64,000 nucleotides of DNA from Castor canadensis (Eukaryota > Chordata > Mammalia > Rodentia > Castoridae), in NCBI RefSeq assembly GCF_047511655.1, contig NC_133390.1, positions 168,908,083-168,972,082 on the forward strand. Direction: 5' to 3'. Position 1 is the stretch's first letter, and every line of letters begins with the position of its first letter. The notes under the pieces were generated by a model. It was given only the letters and a program-made list of their open reading frames with translations, was not told the DNA's origin and did no database searches. The translations under genes were made by a program, and so were the position numbers. Positions 31,757-42,539 of the stretch are shown here, in pieces.

Positions 31757-31875
31757 TATATATATATTTATATTTATATATGTGAATTTATATATATATG
31801 GCTGAATTTATATATATATAAATATATAATACTATATATATCACATTTATCACACACACATATATATGTCACATT
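31757..31875. repeat. TA-rich microsatellite with internal duplication
   Basis: Successive TATATA blocks are separated by a second copy of GCTGAATTTATATATATATA (compare about 31745 and 31800), so the array grew partly by local duplication. It accounts for the Tyr/Ile-rich frame on +. Confidence 0.9.
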
Positions 31876-31883
31876 TCGTAGAC

Positions 31884-31970
31884 TTTTTGTGTGTGTGGTA
31901 CCAAGGTTTGAACTCAGGGACTCATACTTGTTAGGCAGGTGCCCTACCACCTGAGCCACACTGCCACCCT
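31884..31970 (-). repeat. ID-like SINE unit (dID), antisense
   Basis: GTGTGGTACCAAGGTTTGAA, CTCAGGGACTCATACTTG and TAGGCAGGTGCCCTACCACC form the reverse complement of the tRNA-like half only, with no B1 half attached. Confidence 0.82.
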
Positions 31971-31974
31971 CCCC

Positions 31975-32400
31975 AGGGTGTTACTTAAGGACATCACGGT
32001 AGGCAAAACTCTGCCCTCTGCTCACAGAAGTCCACGTCCCAGTCGCTGGGGCCAGGGAGCACGAGGCTAAGCAGTAGAGGGGACTAAGGCTGCAGATGGG
32101 ATGAATTAACCTGGACACGAGGAGGTTGTCTGGATTACCTGGGGTGGACTGAAGGCCACCAGCAGGGTCTTTATAACTGGAAGGAGGAGGCAGAAGACAG
32201 AGGACAGAGAGTGCCACATGGGAAAGCCTCAGACTGGCCTTGCTGGTTTCAAATATAGGAGGAGGTCAAAAGCCAAGGTAGAGTGGCCCCTAGGAACCGA
32301 CAAAAGGAAGGAAAGGATCCTGTTCTAGAGCCTCCGTGAAGGATTCTTCTCAGCAGGACTGTGCTAAAGGCGAAGGGAGGAACACAGGTTCCTAAGAGAC
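31975..32400 (+). mobile_element. Old LTR-type remnant (MaLR-like, tentative)
   Basis: GGAGGTTGTCTGGATTACCT, AGCAGGGTCTTTATAACTGG, GCCTCAGACTGGCCTTGCTG and TCCTGTTCTAGAGCCTCCGT run in the order of a common mammalian LTR. Family not certain. Confidence 0.5.
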
Positions 32401-32499
32401 TGCTAACACCGTTGCTAACAGTGTGGCCACTGGGGGAAGGGAGTTAGGTGAGGGACTGAGTGGGAGGACAGAAAGTAAAGGGTGAACTATTGCCATTTT

Positions 32500-32577
32500 T
32501 AGCCCTATGAATTCGAAATCCTGCTACCTCGGCCACCCAAGGGCTGGGATTACAGGCATGTTCCACTATACCAGACT
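32500..32577 (-). repeat. Partial B1-like SINE
   Basis: TCGGCCACCCAAGGGCTGGG then ATTACAGGCATGTTCCACTA is the conserved B1 3' half in antisense. The other half is lost. Confidence 0.78.
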
Positions 32578-32699
32578 CAACTTGTATTATTTTTTTAAAC
32601 ACAACAAATATTTTGAATGTTGGGGGAGTTCCCTTAAATCTCCTCTGGGAACCACTGGCGACACCCAATTATTTTGCTTCTGGGCGTGAATTCTTTCCT

Positions 32700-33130
32700 T
32701 CAGCTAACCCAGTTGGACTTCCATTTGGGAAAAACTTCCCCACCTTCACTCTGTCCTGGTGGTTTAGGCAGCCCTGATTCCAGCTTGGACTCCAGGGTGG
32801 GCATGTGGCCGAGCCTCGCCAATAACAGTATTTCCTCTCTCAGGCAATGAATGGTAGAAGCAGGTGCTCCAAATAGAGTCAGCGTCATAGTCAGGCATTT
32901 GGTGGTGGCAGTCAGCAATGGCATTGTTGAGCTGGTGAGGGAGGGAAGTCTGGAGGTGCCACCCTCGTGCAGAAAGACACTGAGTGAAATCAAGACTGAA
33001 AATGAGAGCCAAGAGAGGAAAAGAGATGAACTTCTGATGCTCTGCTAGGATGCCTGAATTCACCTGTACCTGCAGCCTCACAGAGTGACCAATAAAATCC
33101 CTTTTATGATCTAAGTCATGTTATTTGTCA
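32700..33130 (+). mobile_element. Old LTR-type remnant (tentative)
   Basis: Ends with CAATAAAATCCCTTTTATGA then TTATTTGTCACCTTGTCATG and CACAAAACGACTAACC, typical of the polyadenylation region and 3' end of an old LTR. The upstream 300 bases are consistent but diverged. Confidence 0.4.
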
Positions 33131-33149
33131 CCTTGTCATGTACAGCCAC

Positions 33150-33215
33150 AAAACGACTAACCTACGCTTCATTTTGAAAAATGGGAAAGAGACTCAGAGA
33201 AAGTGCATGACTTGC
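33150..33215 (-). repeat. MIR SINE fragment
   Basis: GGGAAAGAGACTCAGAGAAA then GTGCATGACTTGCTCAAG is a short MIR core in antisense. Confidence 0.6.
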
Positions 33216-33639
33216 TCAAGTTCTGGCTGGAGTCTGCACGTGGTTGGGCAGAATTTGTACCCGCTTCTCTTCCGTTGCACAATTGTCCTCTCACCCATCC
33301 ACCAAACCCACACAGACCCAGAATTCTGAGTCTGATTCCCACTCAGCATGGATAGTGGTGTAGAATCACATGTTGCACCGACAAGCAAAAGCCTGGAGCT
33401 GCGGTCCAGCTCCGGAGGCCGGGAGGGGAGAGGCCCAGGGAGGGAACAGGCCCCTGCAGAAAGCAGAGTGGCACACAGGCCATTCTTCTGCACCAAGTAC
33501 ACCCACGCAGCGACCAATCAGAAGAGACACAGGCCACGAACACACCAGTCAGAACCAGCTGCTTCCTGCTGGTGGGAGTCCTCCAGGCCCAGGCTCTGGG
33601 AGAATGAAAGCTTTATTTAACCCAAACTGTGCTCAGCAC
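33216..33639. other. Intergenic sequence, no gene seen
   Basis: GC-richer patch near 33400-33440 (GGAGGCCGGGAGGGG) without island-like CpG density. Confidence 0.4.
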
Positions 33640-33780
33640 CAGCAACTCGGGTAAGCTCTATGTCATGCCCCTTTAACAGGTGAACAAACTGAGGCTCAGA
33701 AGGGTTCATTTGTTCAAAGCAAATAGCAGACATGTGCAAGGCACGGCTTCAAACCCAGGTTCCAAAGCCATAATTCACAG
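33640..33780 (-). repeat. MIR SINE fragment
   Basis: GGTGAACAAACTGAGGCTCA, CAAAGCAAATAGCAGACATG and GGCTTCAAACCCAGGTTCCA match MIR in antisense. Confidence 0.72.
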
Positions 33781-33925
33781 GGCTCAGTACAGAAAGAAGT
33801 CGATGGAGAACTGCAGGTAGGTGACCATAGGGCATTGGCCTGAGTGTCCATCCACTCCTCGCTCAGGTCCTGTGTGACCACGGGGATCCCAGGAGTCGAG
33901 CCTAGCTCCGTTTGCTTGTAGTTTG

Positions 33926-34140
33926 TTATTCAGATAGAGGCCTGTACTTCTGTCTCAGCCTGGCCTCTGACTGAGATCTTCCTATCTCTCCCTCTGATTA
34001 TCTGGGGTAACAGGTGTGTACCACCACACCCAGGTCTTTTTTCTCCTTTTTTTAAGTTTTAAGGCAGGGTCTTTCTGTAGCTCTAGGCAGGCCTCAAACA
34101 CACCATCTTTCTGCTTCTGTTGCTTCCACTGAGTGTGCAT
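33926..34140 (-). repeat. Two adjacent B1-like units, antisense
   Basis: The first unit (33926-34036) carries CTGTCTCAGCCTGGCCTCTG and GGGTAACAGGTGTGTACCAC. The second (about 34050-34140) carries AAGGCAGGGTCTTTCTGTAG and TAGGCAGGCCTCAAACACAC. It could be the B1-B1 part of a trimer like those at 17.3 and 20.3 kb. Confidence 0.72.
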
Positions 34141-34159
34141 AGTTGGGTGACAAAAAGTT

Positions 34160-34401
34160 CTATTCTTTTAGTCAGGTGCTGGTGGCTCACACCTGTAATC
34201 CTAGTTACTTGGGAGGCTGAGATTGGGAGAATCAAGGTTTAAAGCTAGCCCACACAAATAGTTTACAAGACCCCCATCTCCAAAATAACTAGAGCAAAAT
34301 GGGCTGGAGGTGTGACTCAAGTGATAGAGTGCCTGCTTTGCAAGTGTGGAGCCCTGAGTTCAAACCCTAGGCCCATCCCCCCCAAAAATCCTATTCTTTT
34401 A
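34160..34401 (+). repeat. B1-dID dimeric SINE with 11-bp target duplication
   Basis: CTATTCTTTTA at 34160-34170 and 34391-34401 flanks the dimer. The B1 half starts GTCAGGTGCTGGTGGCTCAC. The tRNA-like half has GGCTGGAGGTGTGACTCAAG and GAGTTCAAACCCTAG. Confidence 0.95.
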
Positions 34402-35104
34402 TGTTTGAATATACATCCCAGACTTAAACAGATAGATGAAGCACTTGTGGGTTAGAGTTACGTGAGGGAAGGTGATTTTAGTAAAGAAGTTTGAGAAACT
34501 GGTCTCAGCAAGTCAAGTGGAGGTAGCCAGTGAGGTCTGCCTGGGGTCAGAAGTGTCACAACTGTCATGCACAGTTGGACACTGCTGGGGAAAAAGGGGT
34601 CCCCAATCCCCCCCAACCCCAACCCACCTGCTCTGGCCCTGATCAGCAGGACGCCCAGGCCATACCACTGCTAAGGCCAGTGCCTCAAAATTTCCCACTA
34701 GAATGATTATTTTGCCCCCCTAAACATTTTTTAAGAATCTGAGCTCATTGCTAATATTTAAGAATGGGGGAATTTCACATCAAATATGGATTTATGCCTC
34801 TTTTAAAAGGCTAGGCAGACCCAAAACTAGGACACATCTTTTACATATCAACAGATGGCTATGGTTTGATTGGTGGCTGCTTCATCCGCTGGACTTTACC
34901 CCCACCCTTCCTCACTGCTCCCCAGTGCTCCACTCAAGTGTCTGTCCATTCATCAGTTTACATCTTTCATTGCTTTTTCTGGGACCCTTGTATTTTCTTT
35001 ATTTACAATCTGTATCCGGCCCTAACACCTCAGTCGAGCACTGCAGGGATTGTGGGATGGAAAGCCACTCTTTCCCATACTTATTTCTAAGGAGTCTTCA
35101 GCAA
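34402..35104. other. Intergenic sequence, no gene seen
   Basis: Unique. A 121-codon + frame (34748-35113) has no recognisable motif. C-rich patch near 34605. Confidence 0.4.
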
Positions 35105-35235
35105 TTAAAATAAAAGCTTCTATTAAACACCACCTGCCAGTTCCTGTGTTAAGCACTGCACCTCATTGTCTAATCTAATTCTGTCTACATCTCTCTGGAG
35201 TATCTATAATATAACGGTCTTCATTTTCTTGATTG
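35105..35235 (-). repeat. MIR SINE fragment
   Basis: CACCACCTGCCAGTTCCTGT, GTTAAGCACTGCACCTCATT and ATCTAATTCTGTCTACATC resemble the MIR start in antisense. Confidence 0.55.
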
Positions 35236-35500
35236 GTCACAGAGTTAGTGATACATTCCAGTTGTCCCTCTACAAAACCACCCTAAACTTAGTGACACAA
35301 AAGGACCACCTTTTTGTTGTGCTCCTATGTACCATGGGCTGAGAATTCAGAAAGAGCCCAGCAGAGGCGGCTGATCTGTGCTCCACACTGTCCAGCCCCT
35401 CACCTAGGAGCTGCTGAAGGCTGGAAGTGAGTCCACAGCTGGGTCTGAAGTCACCCTCTCACCTGGGTGTCATCTGGGTGAGGATGACCCCAATTGTACA
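35236..35500. repeat. Old unclassified repeat
   Basis: AACCACCCTAAACTTAGTGA, CACAAAAGGACCACC and the following GC-rich block are reminiscent of a common mammalian repeat whose family I cannot assign. Confidence 0.35.
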
Positions 35501-35531
35501 CTACACATAGCTGGGAAGGTCTGTGCCCGCT

Positions 35532-35872
35532 ATGGTTTGGATGTGACCCCGCAAGTTCCTGTCCCCAGTGCAGCAGTGTTGGAAGTTGGGACCTTTAATA
35601 GGGGATTAAGTCATGAGGCCTCTACCTTCCTGTGGGGAAGGGAAGAATCGGTTTGTCATAAAAGCGGATTGCCACCTCTTGTTCTCATACCAGTTCTTCT
35701 GCCCTTCTGCCATCCAGCACGTTATGACAGAGCAAGGACCCCTCACCACCTGCTGGCTCCTTGACCTTGACCTTCCAGCTTCCAGTACTGTGAGAAGCAT
35801 GTTTCTTTTCTCTATAAATTACTTAATCTCTGGTGTTCTCTTTTAGTAGCACAAAACAGACCAAGTTAACCA
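35532..35872 (+). mobile_element. MLT1-like (ERVL-MaLR) solo LTR
   Basis: TATGGTTTGGATGTGACCCC, GTGTTGGAAGTTGGGACCTT, GGGATTAAGTCATGAGGCCT, TTCCAGTACTGTGAGAAGCA, TCTATAAATTACTTAATCTC and AGTAGCACAAAACAGACCAA lie in exact LTR order over about 340 bases. It is the best preserved MaLR LTR in the window. No internal region is attached. Confidence 0.82.
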
Positions 35873-36894
35873 AGACCTCCACTCCAGGTGGGGGAGGTCA
35901 CATTGTGGAGGAGCGCGTGGGATGGGATGGAAAAATAGGATTTGCACGTGGCAGAGCCAAGACACAACGCAGGCAGATGGCTCCAGGGACATTGCTCTTT
36001 ACAGGTGACTGGAAAGAGTTAAATGAGATAATATTCATGAGGTGCTCAGGACCTAGCTGGGGAGAAAGACTGAGGCCATTCTGCCCCTCCGATAGCTCTG
36101 GAGACCATTTCTCTGTGGTCTCACCCAGAGGTGACTGGGCCATGTCTCTGGAAACCCAGGCAGGGCCAGGGAGCTGTGCCCTGGCCCCAGCTGATGACTC
36201 AGGGGACCAAAGTTCAGGGTTGAAGAGTTCAAACACACAAATGTTCCTGAGCCCCAAAGAGTAACCCGAGAAATTGTTTGTATCAGCGAGGAATGACTTA
36301 ACTCTTGGCAAACCCAAGCAAACAGCCCCTCTTCCTGTTTCCAGAGGCCTTCCAAAGAAAAGAAAGCCTTGGGTTTTGCTCAGCTCTGAGGCTGACTCTA
36401 GCCCCATGCCCCATGGGGGACCGGGGGAGGTCTCAGCTCCTTCCCAGGAGCAGGAGGCGGGAGCATTCGGGGAGTGCAGGCCAGACTGTTCGGTCTTCTC
36501 AGACTGAGGGGCCTCGGAGTGGGCTTCAGAGCCACCAAGACCCGTCAACACTGGTCCCAGAATCTCTCCCGTGCTCCTCCCGACCCAGCACGGCCAATCT
36601 CCTCCGTAACCCATCTGCCCTGCCCACCCCAGGCCCTTCCTGCCACCTTACACCACCCTCCCCCCCTTGCCCAGAACTACACGTAAAGCCACCGCATTTA
36701 CAGGACACACATGGACCATCCTCTATCAGGTGGGCCTTCCTCTGAAAACCATAGCAACCAGCAGCAATTCCTTCTCCCCTACCTCACTCAGCCTTTCAAC
36801 AACTCATTCATGAGTTCAGCACTGCAGGCCAGGCCGGAGGGGAGCAGTTCTCACCGCTTTGGGCCTCCTCATCCCCACCCACCCTGCACTCTTA
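35873..36894. other. Intergenic sequence with long non-coding-looking frames
   Basis: Holds a 238-codon minus-strand frame (35898-36614) and a 146-codon plus-strand frame over the same DNA. Neither has a domain, transmembrane segment or repeat pattern I recognise, and GC-rich pieces suppress stops on both strands. No exon structure is evident. Confidence 0.4.
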
Positions 36895-37200
36895 AAAGTT
36901 ATTTGGGACCCCAAAGTGTTTCTGTGGACGTGGCTTAGCACTATTGCTTTTTGCTGTATTAGGAAGTTAAACTGAGAAATGTAGGAAACTGTGTATCTGC
37001 TTTTGTAAATCAGATAAGAACAAGCCAATTCTATGTCATGTCCTATAGCCTCGGAAGACTTCTCTGCTCACGTGTGACAGTGAGCTGGCCGAGGTAAGTG
37101 GTTCTCAGCACTGTGATAGCAAAACAAATACAGCTCTGATCTGGTGGACCCTCTGAGCTCAGGTCACCAAAACACTTTAGAGTCACTGTCTTAGGGTATT
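36895..37200. repeat. Old DNA-element-like repeat (unclassified)
   Basis: TTATTTGGGACCCCAAAGTG then GTATTAGGAAGTTAAACTGA, followed by TGGTTCTCAGCACTGTG, resembles a mammalian nonautonomous DNA element. Identity unverified. Confidence 0.35.
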
Positions 37201-37214
37201 TACAGGTTATAAAA

Positions 37215-37247
37215 TCTCTCTCTCTCGCTCGCTCTCTATCTCTCAAG
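37215..37247. repeat. (CT)n tract
   Basis: CTCTCTCTCTCGCTCGCTCT then CTATCTCTC, an imperfect CT microsatellite. Confidence 0.88.
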
Positions 37248-37939
37248 TCTTCTTATCTTTTATGTCATTGGCTTCCAGGTATAACCTCAGCATTTATTTT
37301 GCTGGTGTTCATTAGCATTGTAAAAACTTAGACAAGGAAAGAAAGGGACAGGAAGGAAAGATTGATTAGTGTGCTAAACAGATTCTCCCTAAGGACTGCA
37401 CAGCGCCGGAAGTGCCTTTGTCACCCCCTGTTCCCGATACAGTCGGAGACATAGGTACAGGTACAGACAAGGCTGAGGGTGCCAATGTGGGCTCCTATTT
37501 GTTACCAGAGGTTATGGTCATAAGATTTTGACCTTTTACAGAGGTTCCTCAGCAGCGAGGCTCAGCAGTGTGCAGGTCACATCCCCCCAGCGCACTGGGA
37601 AACCTCACTAGACTTGTGATAGGACTTTAAGTCGCGATCACATGGTGACAGCATTAAAAACCCCTGTCAACTGCATTTCAGTCTTTATGATTACACCCAG
37701 GAGGAAATCCCCCTTGTGCCCTAGGATGGCTTTAACACGCTTTCACACTTGCAGTCTCCCTGATAATGGAGATAGGCAGAGCTTCAGGCTTGGAGCAATC
37801 AGCAGGCCACAGCACCCAGCAGGGATCCAACAGTGTTCTGGCTTTATTAATATGCACAGTGTATGTACTTATACATACGCACATGCATAACATTACAGTT
37901 GCTATGTTGCCTGACAATGATGCTCCCCTCCACCTCAGA
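37248..37939. other. Intergenic sequence, no gene seen
   Basis: No assignable repeat or exon. Confidence 0.4.
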
Positions 37940-38125
37940 GATAGTGGAGTTTGAACTCCCGGTCTTGCAATTGCTAGGCAGGCACTCCACCACCTGAGCT
38001 ATGCCCCCAGTCTTTTTTGCTTTAGTTATTTGTCAGGTAGGGTTTCACACTTTTTCCCTATGGGCTGATCCTTCGACCTCCACCTCCCCCATAGCTGGGA
38101 TTATAGACGTGCCACTGCACCCGAA
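37940..38125 (-). repeat. B1-dID dimeric SINE, antisense
   Basis: The tRNA-like half (TTTGAACTCCCGGTCTTGCA, GGCAGGCACTCCACCACCTG) precedes a B1 half with GTCAGGTAGGGTTTCACACT and ATAGCTGGGATTATAGACGT. Confidence 0.86.
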
Positions 38126-38269
38126 TTCATGTTTCTTATTTAAGTACATTTATTGCAATAATAAAATGAGTTAATTCAGAGACATACTTAGTATTGGAGA
38201 GTATTGGAGGTGGCGTGCAAACCTGGCCAGAAGTGTATGTGGAAGGTGGGTACCAAGTGGACGAAGTTC

Positions 38270-38660
38270 CAAAAATTCTCAAGTGTGGAGAAGAGCACCA
38301 GATGGAATCAGACACGCATGGTTCAAATTCTGCAGTGCAGTTCACTAGTGACCCTGGCTGAATGACTCAGCCAGTCTGGAACTGGTTGCCTTTTGAATTC
38401 TGGAAATTTTCCAAGATCAAAGGCATCTTAAGGTGATATCAGATGACCTTGGAAGAGACAAAGACCCCTAACCCCGTACCACCTCTGCTGGATAAGCTCT
38501 TTGCAAGCACAGCTCACTGTAGGCTCCCAGGTACCTTGACGTGGAACGATTATTTCTACAATGAGGAAAAGAGCCTGGAAGACTCACAAGGACTCATCCA
38601 AGGTCATCTGGAAAGGACAGGGGCAGGGATTTGAACCTCAGTTCATCTGAGGGTCAGGTC
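38270..38660. repeat. Two MIR fragments of opposite orientation
   Basis: A plus-strand MIR piece lies at about 38270-38380 (GGAATCAGACACGCATGGTT, CAAATTCTGCAGTGCAGTTC). A minus-strand piece lies at about 38540-38660 (TTTCTACAATGAGGAAAAGA, CTCATCCAAGGTCATCTGGA, GGGATTTGAACCTCAGTTCA). The spacer between holds nothing identifiable. Confidence 0.65.
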
Positions 38661-38981
38661 CATTTTATTCCTTACTACACCTGACCATTTTTCACAGGGC
38701 AGTGATGGACTCAAGAGTGGTCACCCAGCCACCACTACCTCTGTTCCCCCACCACTCTCTGCTTCTTCTGTTGATGCTACTAAACATGGTGGAGAAGCTG
38801 AGATCATTTGAATTACTCTGTGACAACCATAATTTATTTTTCTTAGCTTTGCAATTTACACATGGTGGGAAAAGAGAGGCTTTTCCCCTGAAATCCAAGG
38901 GACTAAGAAGATCTGTGAAGTCCTTGTCATCTAGTTAAATATTAAGAGGCTTATTTGTAAATTCAAACTCAAGTTTACTTT
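38661..38981. other. Intergenic sequence, no gene seen
   Basis: Unique sequence ending at the L1 target site. Confidence 0.4.
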
Positions 38982-39603
38982 AAGAACCATTCGCTGGTAA
39001 ATGGATGGAATTGGAGAACATCATTCTGAGTGAGGTTAGCCTGGCTCAAAAGGCCAAAAATCGTATGTTCTCCCTCATATGTGGACATTAGATCAAGGGC
39101 AAACACAACAAGGGGATTGGACTATGAGCACATGATAAAAGCGAGAGCACACAAGGGAGGGGTGAGGATAGGTAAGACACCTAAAAAAACTAGCTAGCAT
39201 TTGTTGCCCTTAATGCAGAGAAACTAAAGCAGATACCTTAAAGCAACTGAGGCCAATAGGAAAAGGGGACCAGGAACTAGAGAAAAGGTTAGATTAAAAA
39301 GAATTAACCTAGAAGGTAACACCCACGCACAGGAAATCAATGTGAGTCAATGCCCTGTATAGCTATCCTTATCTCAACTAGCAAAACCCCTTGTTCCTTC
39401 CTATTATTGCTTATACTCTCTCTACAACAAAATTAGAGATAAGGGCAAAATAGTTTCTGCTGGGTATTGAGGGGGGGAGCGGGAGGGGGTGGAGTGGGTG
39501 GTAAGGGAGGGGGTGGGGGCAGGGGGGAGAAATAAACCAAGCCTTGTATGCACATATGAATAATAAAAGAAAAATGAAAAAAAAAAAAAAAAAAGAACCA
39601 TTC
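38982..39603 (+). mobile_element. Young 5'-truncated L1 with 11-bp target duplication
   Basis: AAGAACCATTC at 38982-38992 and 39593-39603 brackets the element. It starts inside the last codons of ORF2 (KWMELENIILSEVSLAQKAK region), stops with TAG at 39089-39091, then has about 500 bases of 3' UTR. The 3' UTR carries a G-rich polypurine tract at 39470-39528, an AATAAA-containing end and a poly(A) tail. The target site before the duplication (CTTT/AAGAA) fits L1 endonuclease preference. It is the same family as the 10.4 kb copy, in opposite orientation, and too short to be active. Confidence 0.96.
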
Positions 39604-39828
39604 AAGGTGGACACTGGTGGCTCACGCCTGTAATCCTAATTACTTAGGAGGCAGAGATCAGGAGGATCTCATGTTCGAAGCCAGCCCCAGGGAAACAGTT
39701 TGGGAGACCCTATCTTGAAAAAACCCAGTACTAAAAAGGGCTGGCAGAGAGGCTCAAGTGAGAGAGCACCTGCCTAACAAGTGTAAGGCCCTGAGTTCAA
39801 ACCCCAGCACCACCAAAAAAAAAAAGCA
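39604..39828 (+). repeat. B1-dID dimeric SINE abutting the L1
   Basis: GTGGACACTGGTGGCTCACG, TGTAATCCTAATTACTTAGG, then GGGCTGGCAGAGAGGCTCAA and AGTTCAAACCCCAGCACCAC with an A-tail. It begins right after the L1 target duplication. No clear duplication of its own is seen. Confidence 0.9.
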
Positions 39829-41035
39829 AAACCAGACATGATCCTTTTCTGATGGGGAACAACTTTTCCATCTACCCTGCTTGTCCTTTCATCTGGAAGT
39901 CTTCAAGGTCAGTCTTGCAAGCACCCAACAGTGTTCGTGTTGCAGTGATACACTCCGTAGCAAGAACCCTTTATGTCTACACCTCCCCATCTCCTTCTCT
40001 TAGGATGCTATTAAAAATGTATGGCTTCTGACCATAAATTTAATTTTATCCAAGACAGAGTAAAGGAACTTTGGAATCATAAATTTAATTGCTCCCAAAT
40101 GACCAACAATCTTAGTTTCAAGTTCATTTGTCCCCATGGGCAGGCTGGGACTGGACAGAGCTTTCCCACAAGGTCATTTGTAGGGAGGACGACTAGAGCC
40201 AAGGGAAGAGCAAGGACAAAGGTGTTGAGATGAGGGTGGCCCCTAGTGTCTGGGGAGCAGCAGGGGACAGCAGGACCTGACAGATCAGAGGGGACTCACC
40301 CACTTCTCCTTCCCGGGAAGGACCTCAGTAAAGCAGCTGCTCACAGAAAAGGCGCAGAATCCACCTCTCTCTCCAGAGGGTCACACAGAGGCTGAGTGGA
40401 AAACGGGTCATGGTGGGAGAACAAGCAAGGGTCCTACACAGCAAGTCACCTGAGCAACTGCTGGCTTGGGTCAGAGTGGTGGCTCTGGAAGAGGAAGAAG
40501 GGCCAGGATTTGATGACAGGCTGGATGTGAGTGTGTGACAAGGGGTGGGGTGCAGACTATGCTGGGGTTCAGCCTGAGCCTCTGAAGAAAGTTGCTGGCA
40601 GGCGTTAGGAGGAAGACTGATGCCAACGCTTTTGATCTCAGAAGTGGAGAGCAGAAGAGAGGTCCCAAAGCGGGGAGGGACGGAGAGAGGATGGGTAGCA
40701 GGCACCGTGGGGGACTGTGCCTAACAGCCACTTACTGTGTATGTCAAATAGCAGAAGCGAGAACCTTGAATGCCCCAACACAAGGAAGTGGTCTGTGGAG
40801 GGGTGGAAGTGCTGATCACTTCGCTGTGTCGTTGCACATGGTACACAAGTGTCGAGATGCACACGGGACCCCAGAAGCAGGCACAGGTAATAGGTTTCAG
40901 ATAAAAATTTAATAAAAAGGAAATTCAAGCTGCAGACTTTAATGTGATGAAATGACTTTTGTGTAATCTTAGAGAAAAAGAGGAAGATCAAGAGGTATGA
41001 GTGTGTATGTAAGACAGACACTAGGGGTGAGACTG
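39829..41035. other. Intergenic sequence, no gene seen
   Basis: About 1.2 kb of unique sequence. Overlapping 86-127 codon frames on the minus strand lack motifs. Confidence 0.4.
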
Positions 41036-41039
41036 GGCC

Positions 41040-41190
41040 ATATGAAGTTTAAAACCCCCGGTAGACATTCAATAGGAAATTTGGAATAGACAGTGGGGAA
41101 CCAAACCTGGAATTTGGGAAAAAGTCTGGCTTGGAGGTAAATATTGAGCGCTGTCACTATAAAGATTGCATCCAAAGCCCACAAATTGTT
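41040..41190 (-). repeat. L2 LINE internal fragment
   Basis: GTAGACATTCAATAGGAAAT, CCTGGAATTTGGGAAAAAGT, CTGGCTTGGAGGTAAATATT follow the antisense order of the L2 segment upstream of its 3' end. Heavily decayed, no reading frame. Confidence 0.5.
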
Positions 41191-41610
41191 TGCTGAATGA
41201 CTAAATGTTGCTCGGGGGAAGAATTTTTGTTAGAAAGGAAATTTGAATGCTAAAAAGTTCAACCAACTCAAGAAATTACAGGAGTGTTCTCAGTCCAGGC
41301 AAAGAAAAAGTGGAACCCAGGACCATGGCTAGTGAGCCAAGGTTTCACACAGGCATCTGGGCCAGAGCAAACCACCAGGTCTATCTGCACAGAACTGGTC
41401 TACCAGAACTGAGTGGATGACACGCCTCTACCTCATCTTTAAAGCACTGCCAAGCTTGCTGCTTCCGCCTTTCCTATCCCTCTCTCCAGCTCTGTTGGTG
41501 AAGCCCTGTGTCCAAAGGTTCAGTTCTCCTGGCAGCTGGGCACATCACCTCCCAGGGTAGGCCAGCCAACCTGGAGCACAGTCTGACCCCACTCAAATGC
41601 CGAGTGCTCA
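41191..41610. other. Intergenic sequence, no feature seen
   Basis: Nothing assignable. Confidence 0.4.
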
Positions 41611-41776
41611 AGCCAGGCATGGAGGTGTCCAGTTGTAATCCCAGCACTCAGGAGGGAGAGGCAAGAGGACCTCAAGTTTGAGGTCAGCCTGGACTCATAG
41701 TGAGTTCTAGACCTGCCTGAGCTACTTAGCATGACGATGTCTTAAACAGCCCCCAACCCCTGACCAAAAAAAAAAA
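41611..41776 (+). repeat. B1-like SINE
   Basis: AGCCAGGCATGGAGGTGTCC, TGTAATCCCAGCACTCAGGA, GAGGTCAGCCTGGACTCATA and a terminal A13-type tail. Longer than other B1 monomers here, with a 3' extension of about 45 bases. Confidence 0.9.
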
Positions 41777-42539
41777 TCTAATTCTGTGTTCTCAGGTGTG
41801 CTTCAGTGGTCTCTCACACACACTCCTCTCAACAGCAGCGGTCAGACTGACTGACGTACCTGGAAAAGCCTTAGGGGTTGTTTTACCTCCTCCTGGCCCC
41901 CAGCCCCAGCCCTGCTCCAAGGTTCTTCTTGGACCCCAATTCCAAGGCAATAAAACCGCCCGACTTTCCCCAGCAGACAGGAGATTTCAACAACTGTTTC
42001 CCACAGTTTTACTCTTGATTTGTCTCTTGAGACACCCTGAATTCTAGCCCCAGAGAAAACACTGTCTCACCGATGCCATCCAGATAGGACAGAGATCTTG
42101 CGACTGTGTTACACTTTTTCAAAAAAGTCAATCAATTAGCTTTTCGATTTAAAATGTTATTTATTATTAGAACAACTCCTCCTGCCAAGGAAAACTCTAT
42201 CTTTAATCTATTTCTTACACATCCACACACATTTCTTTCTGTCTTTGTTAACTGTTATCCACATGTCACAGATGGGGGGATGGTACAATGACAGTTTTGG
42301 AGTTTGCTTTTTCACACTTGATAACATTCTGCACACAGCGGGGGTCACAGTGCCTTCTCTGTGAGGAGCCAAATAGTAGGGTTGAGGCTTTGCAAGCTGT
42401 GTAGTCTCTGTGGCCTTGCTGAAGTGGCCCTTGTGACACAGAAGCTGCCCGAGACATGGCTGTGTGCAAAGAACCTGCTTTACAAAAACAGGTGACCAGG
42501 GATCACAGTTTGTTGGCCCTTTGTCTATACTTTTCTCCT
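41777..42539. other. Intergenic sequence, no gene seen
   Basis: AT-rich in the middle. No repeat or exon assignable. Confidence 0.4.

Noticed and set aside
35898..36614. 238-codon minus-strand open frame
   Set aside because: No recognisable motif, opposing long frame on the other strand, GC-rich sequence with few stops, and no splice or promoter signals.
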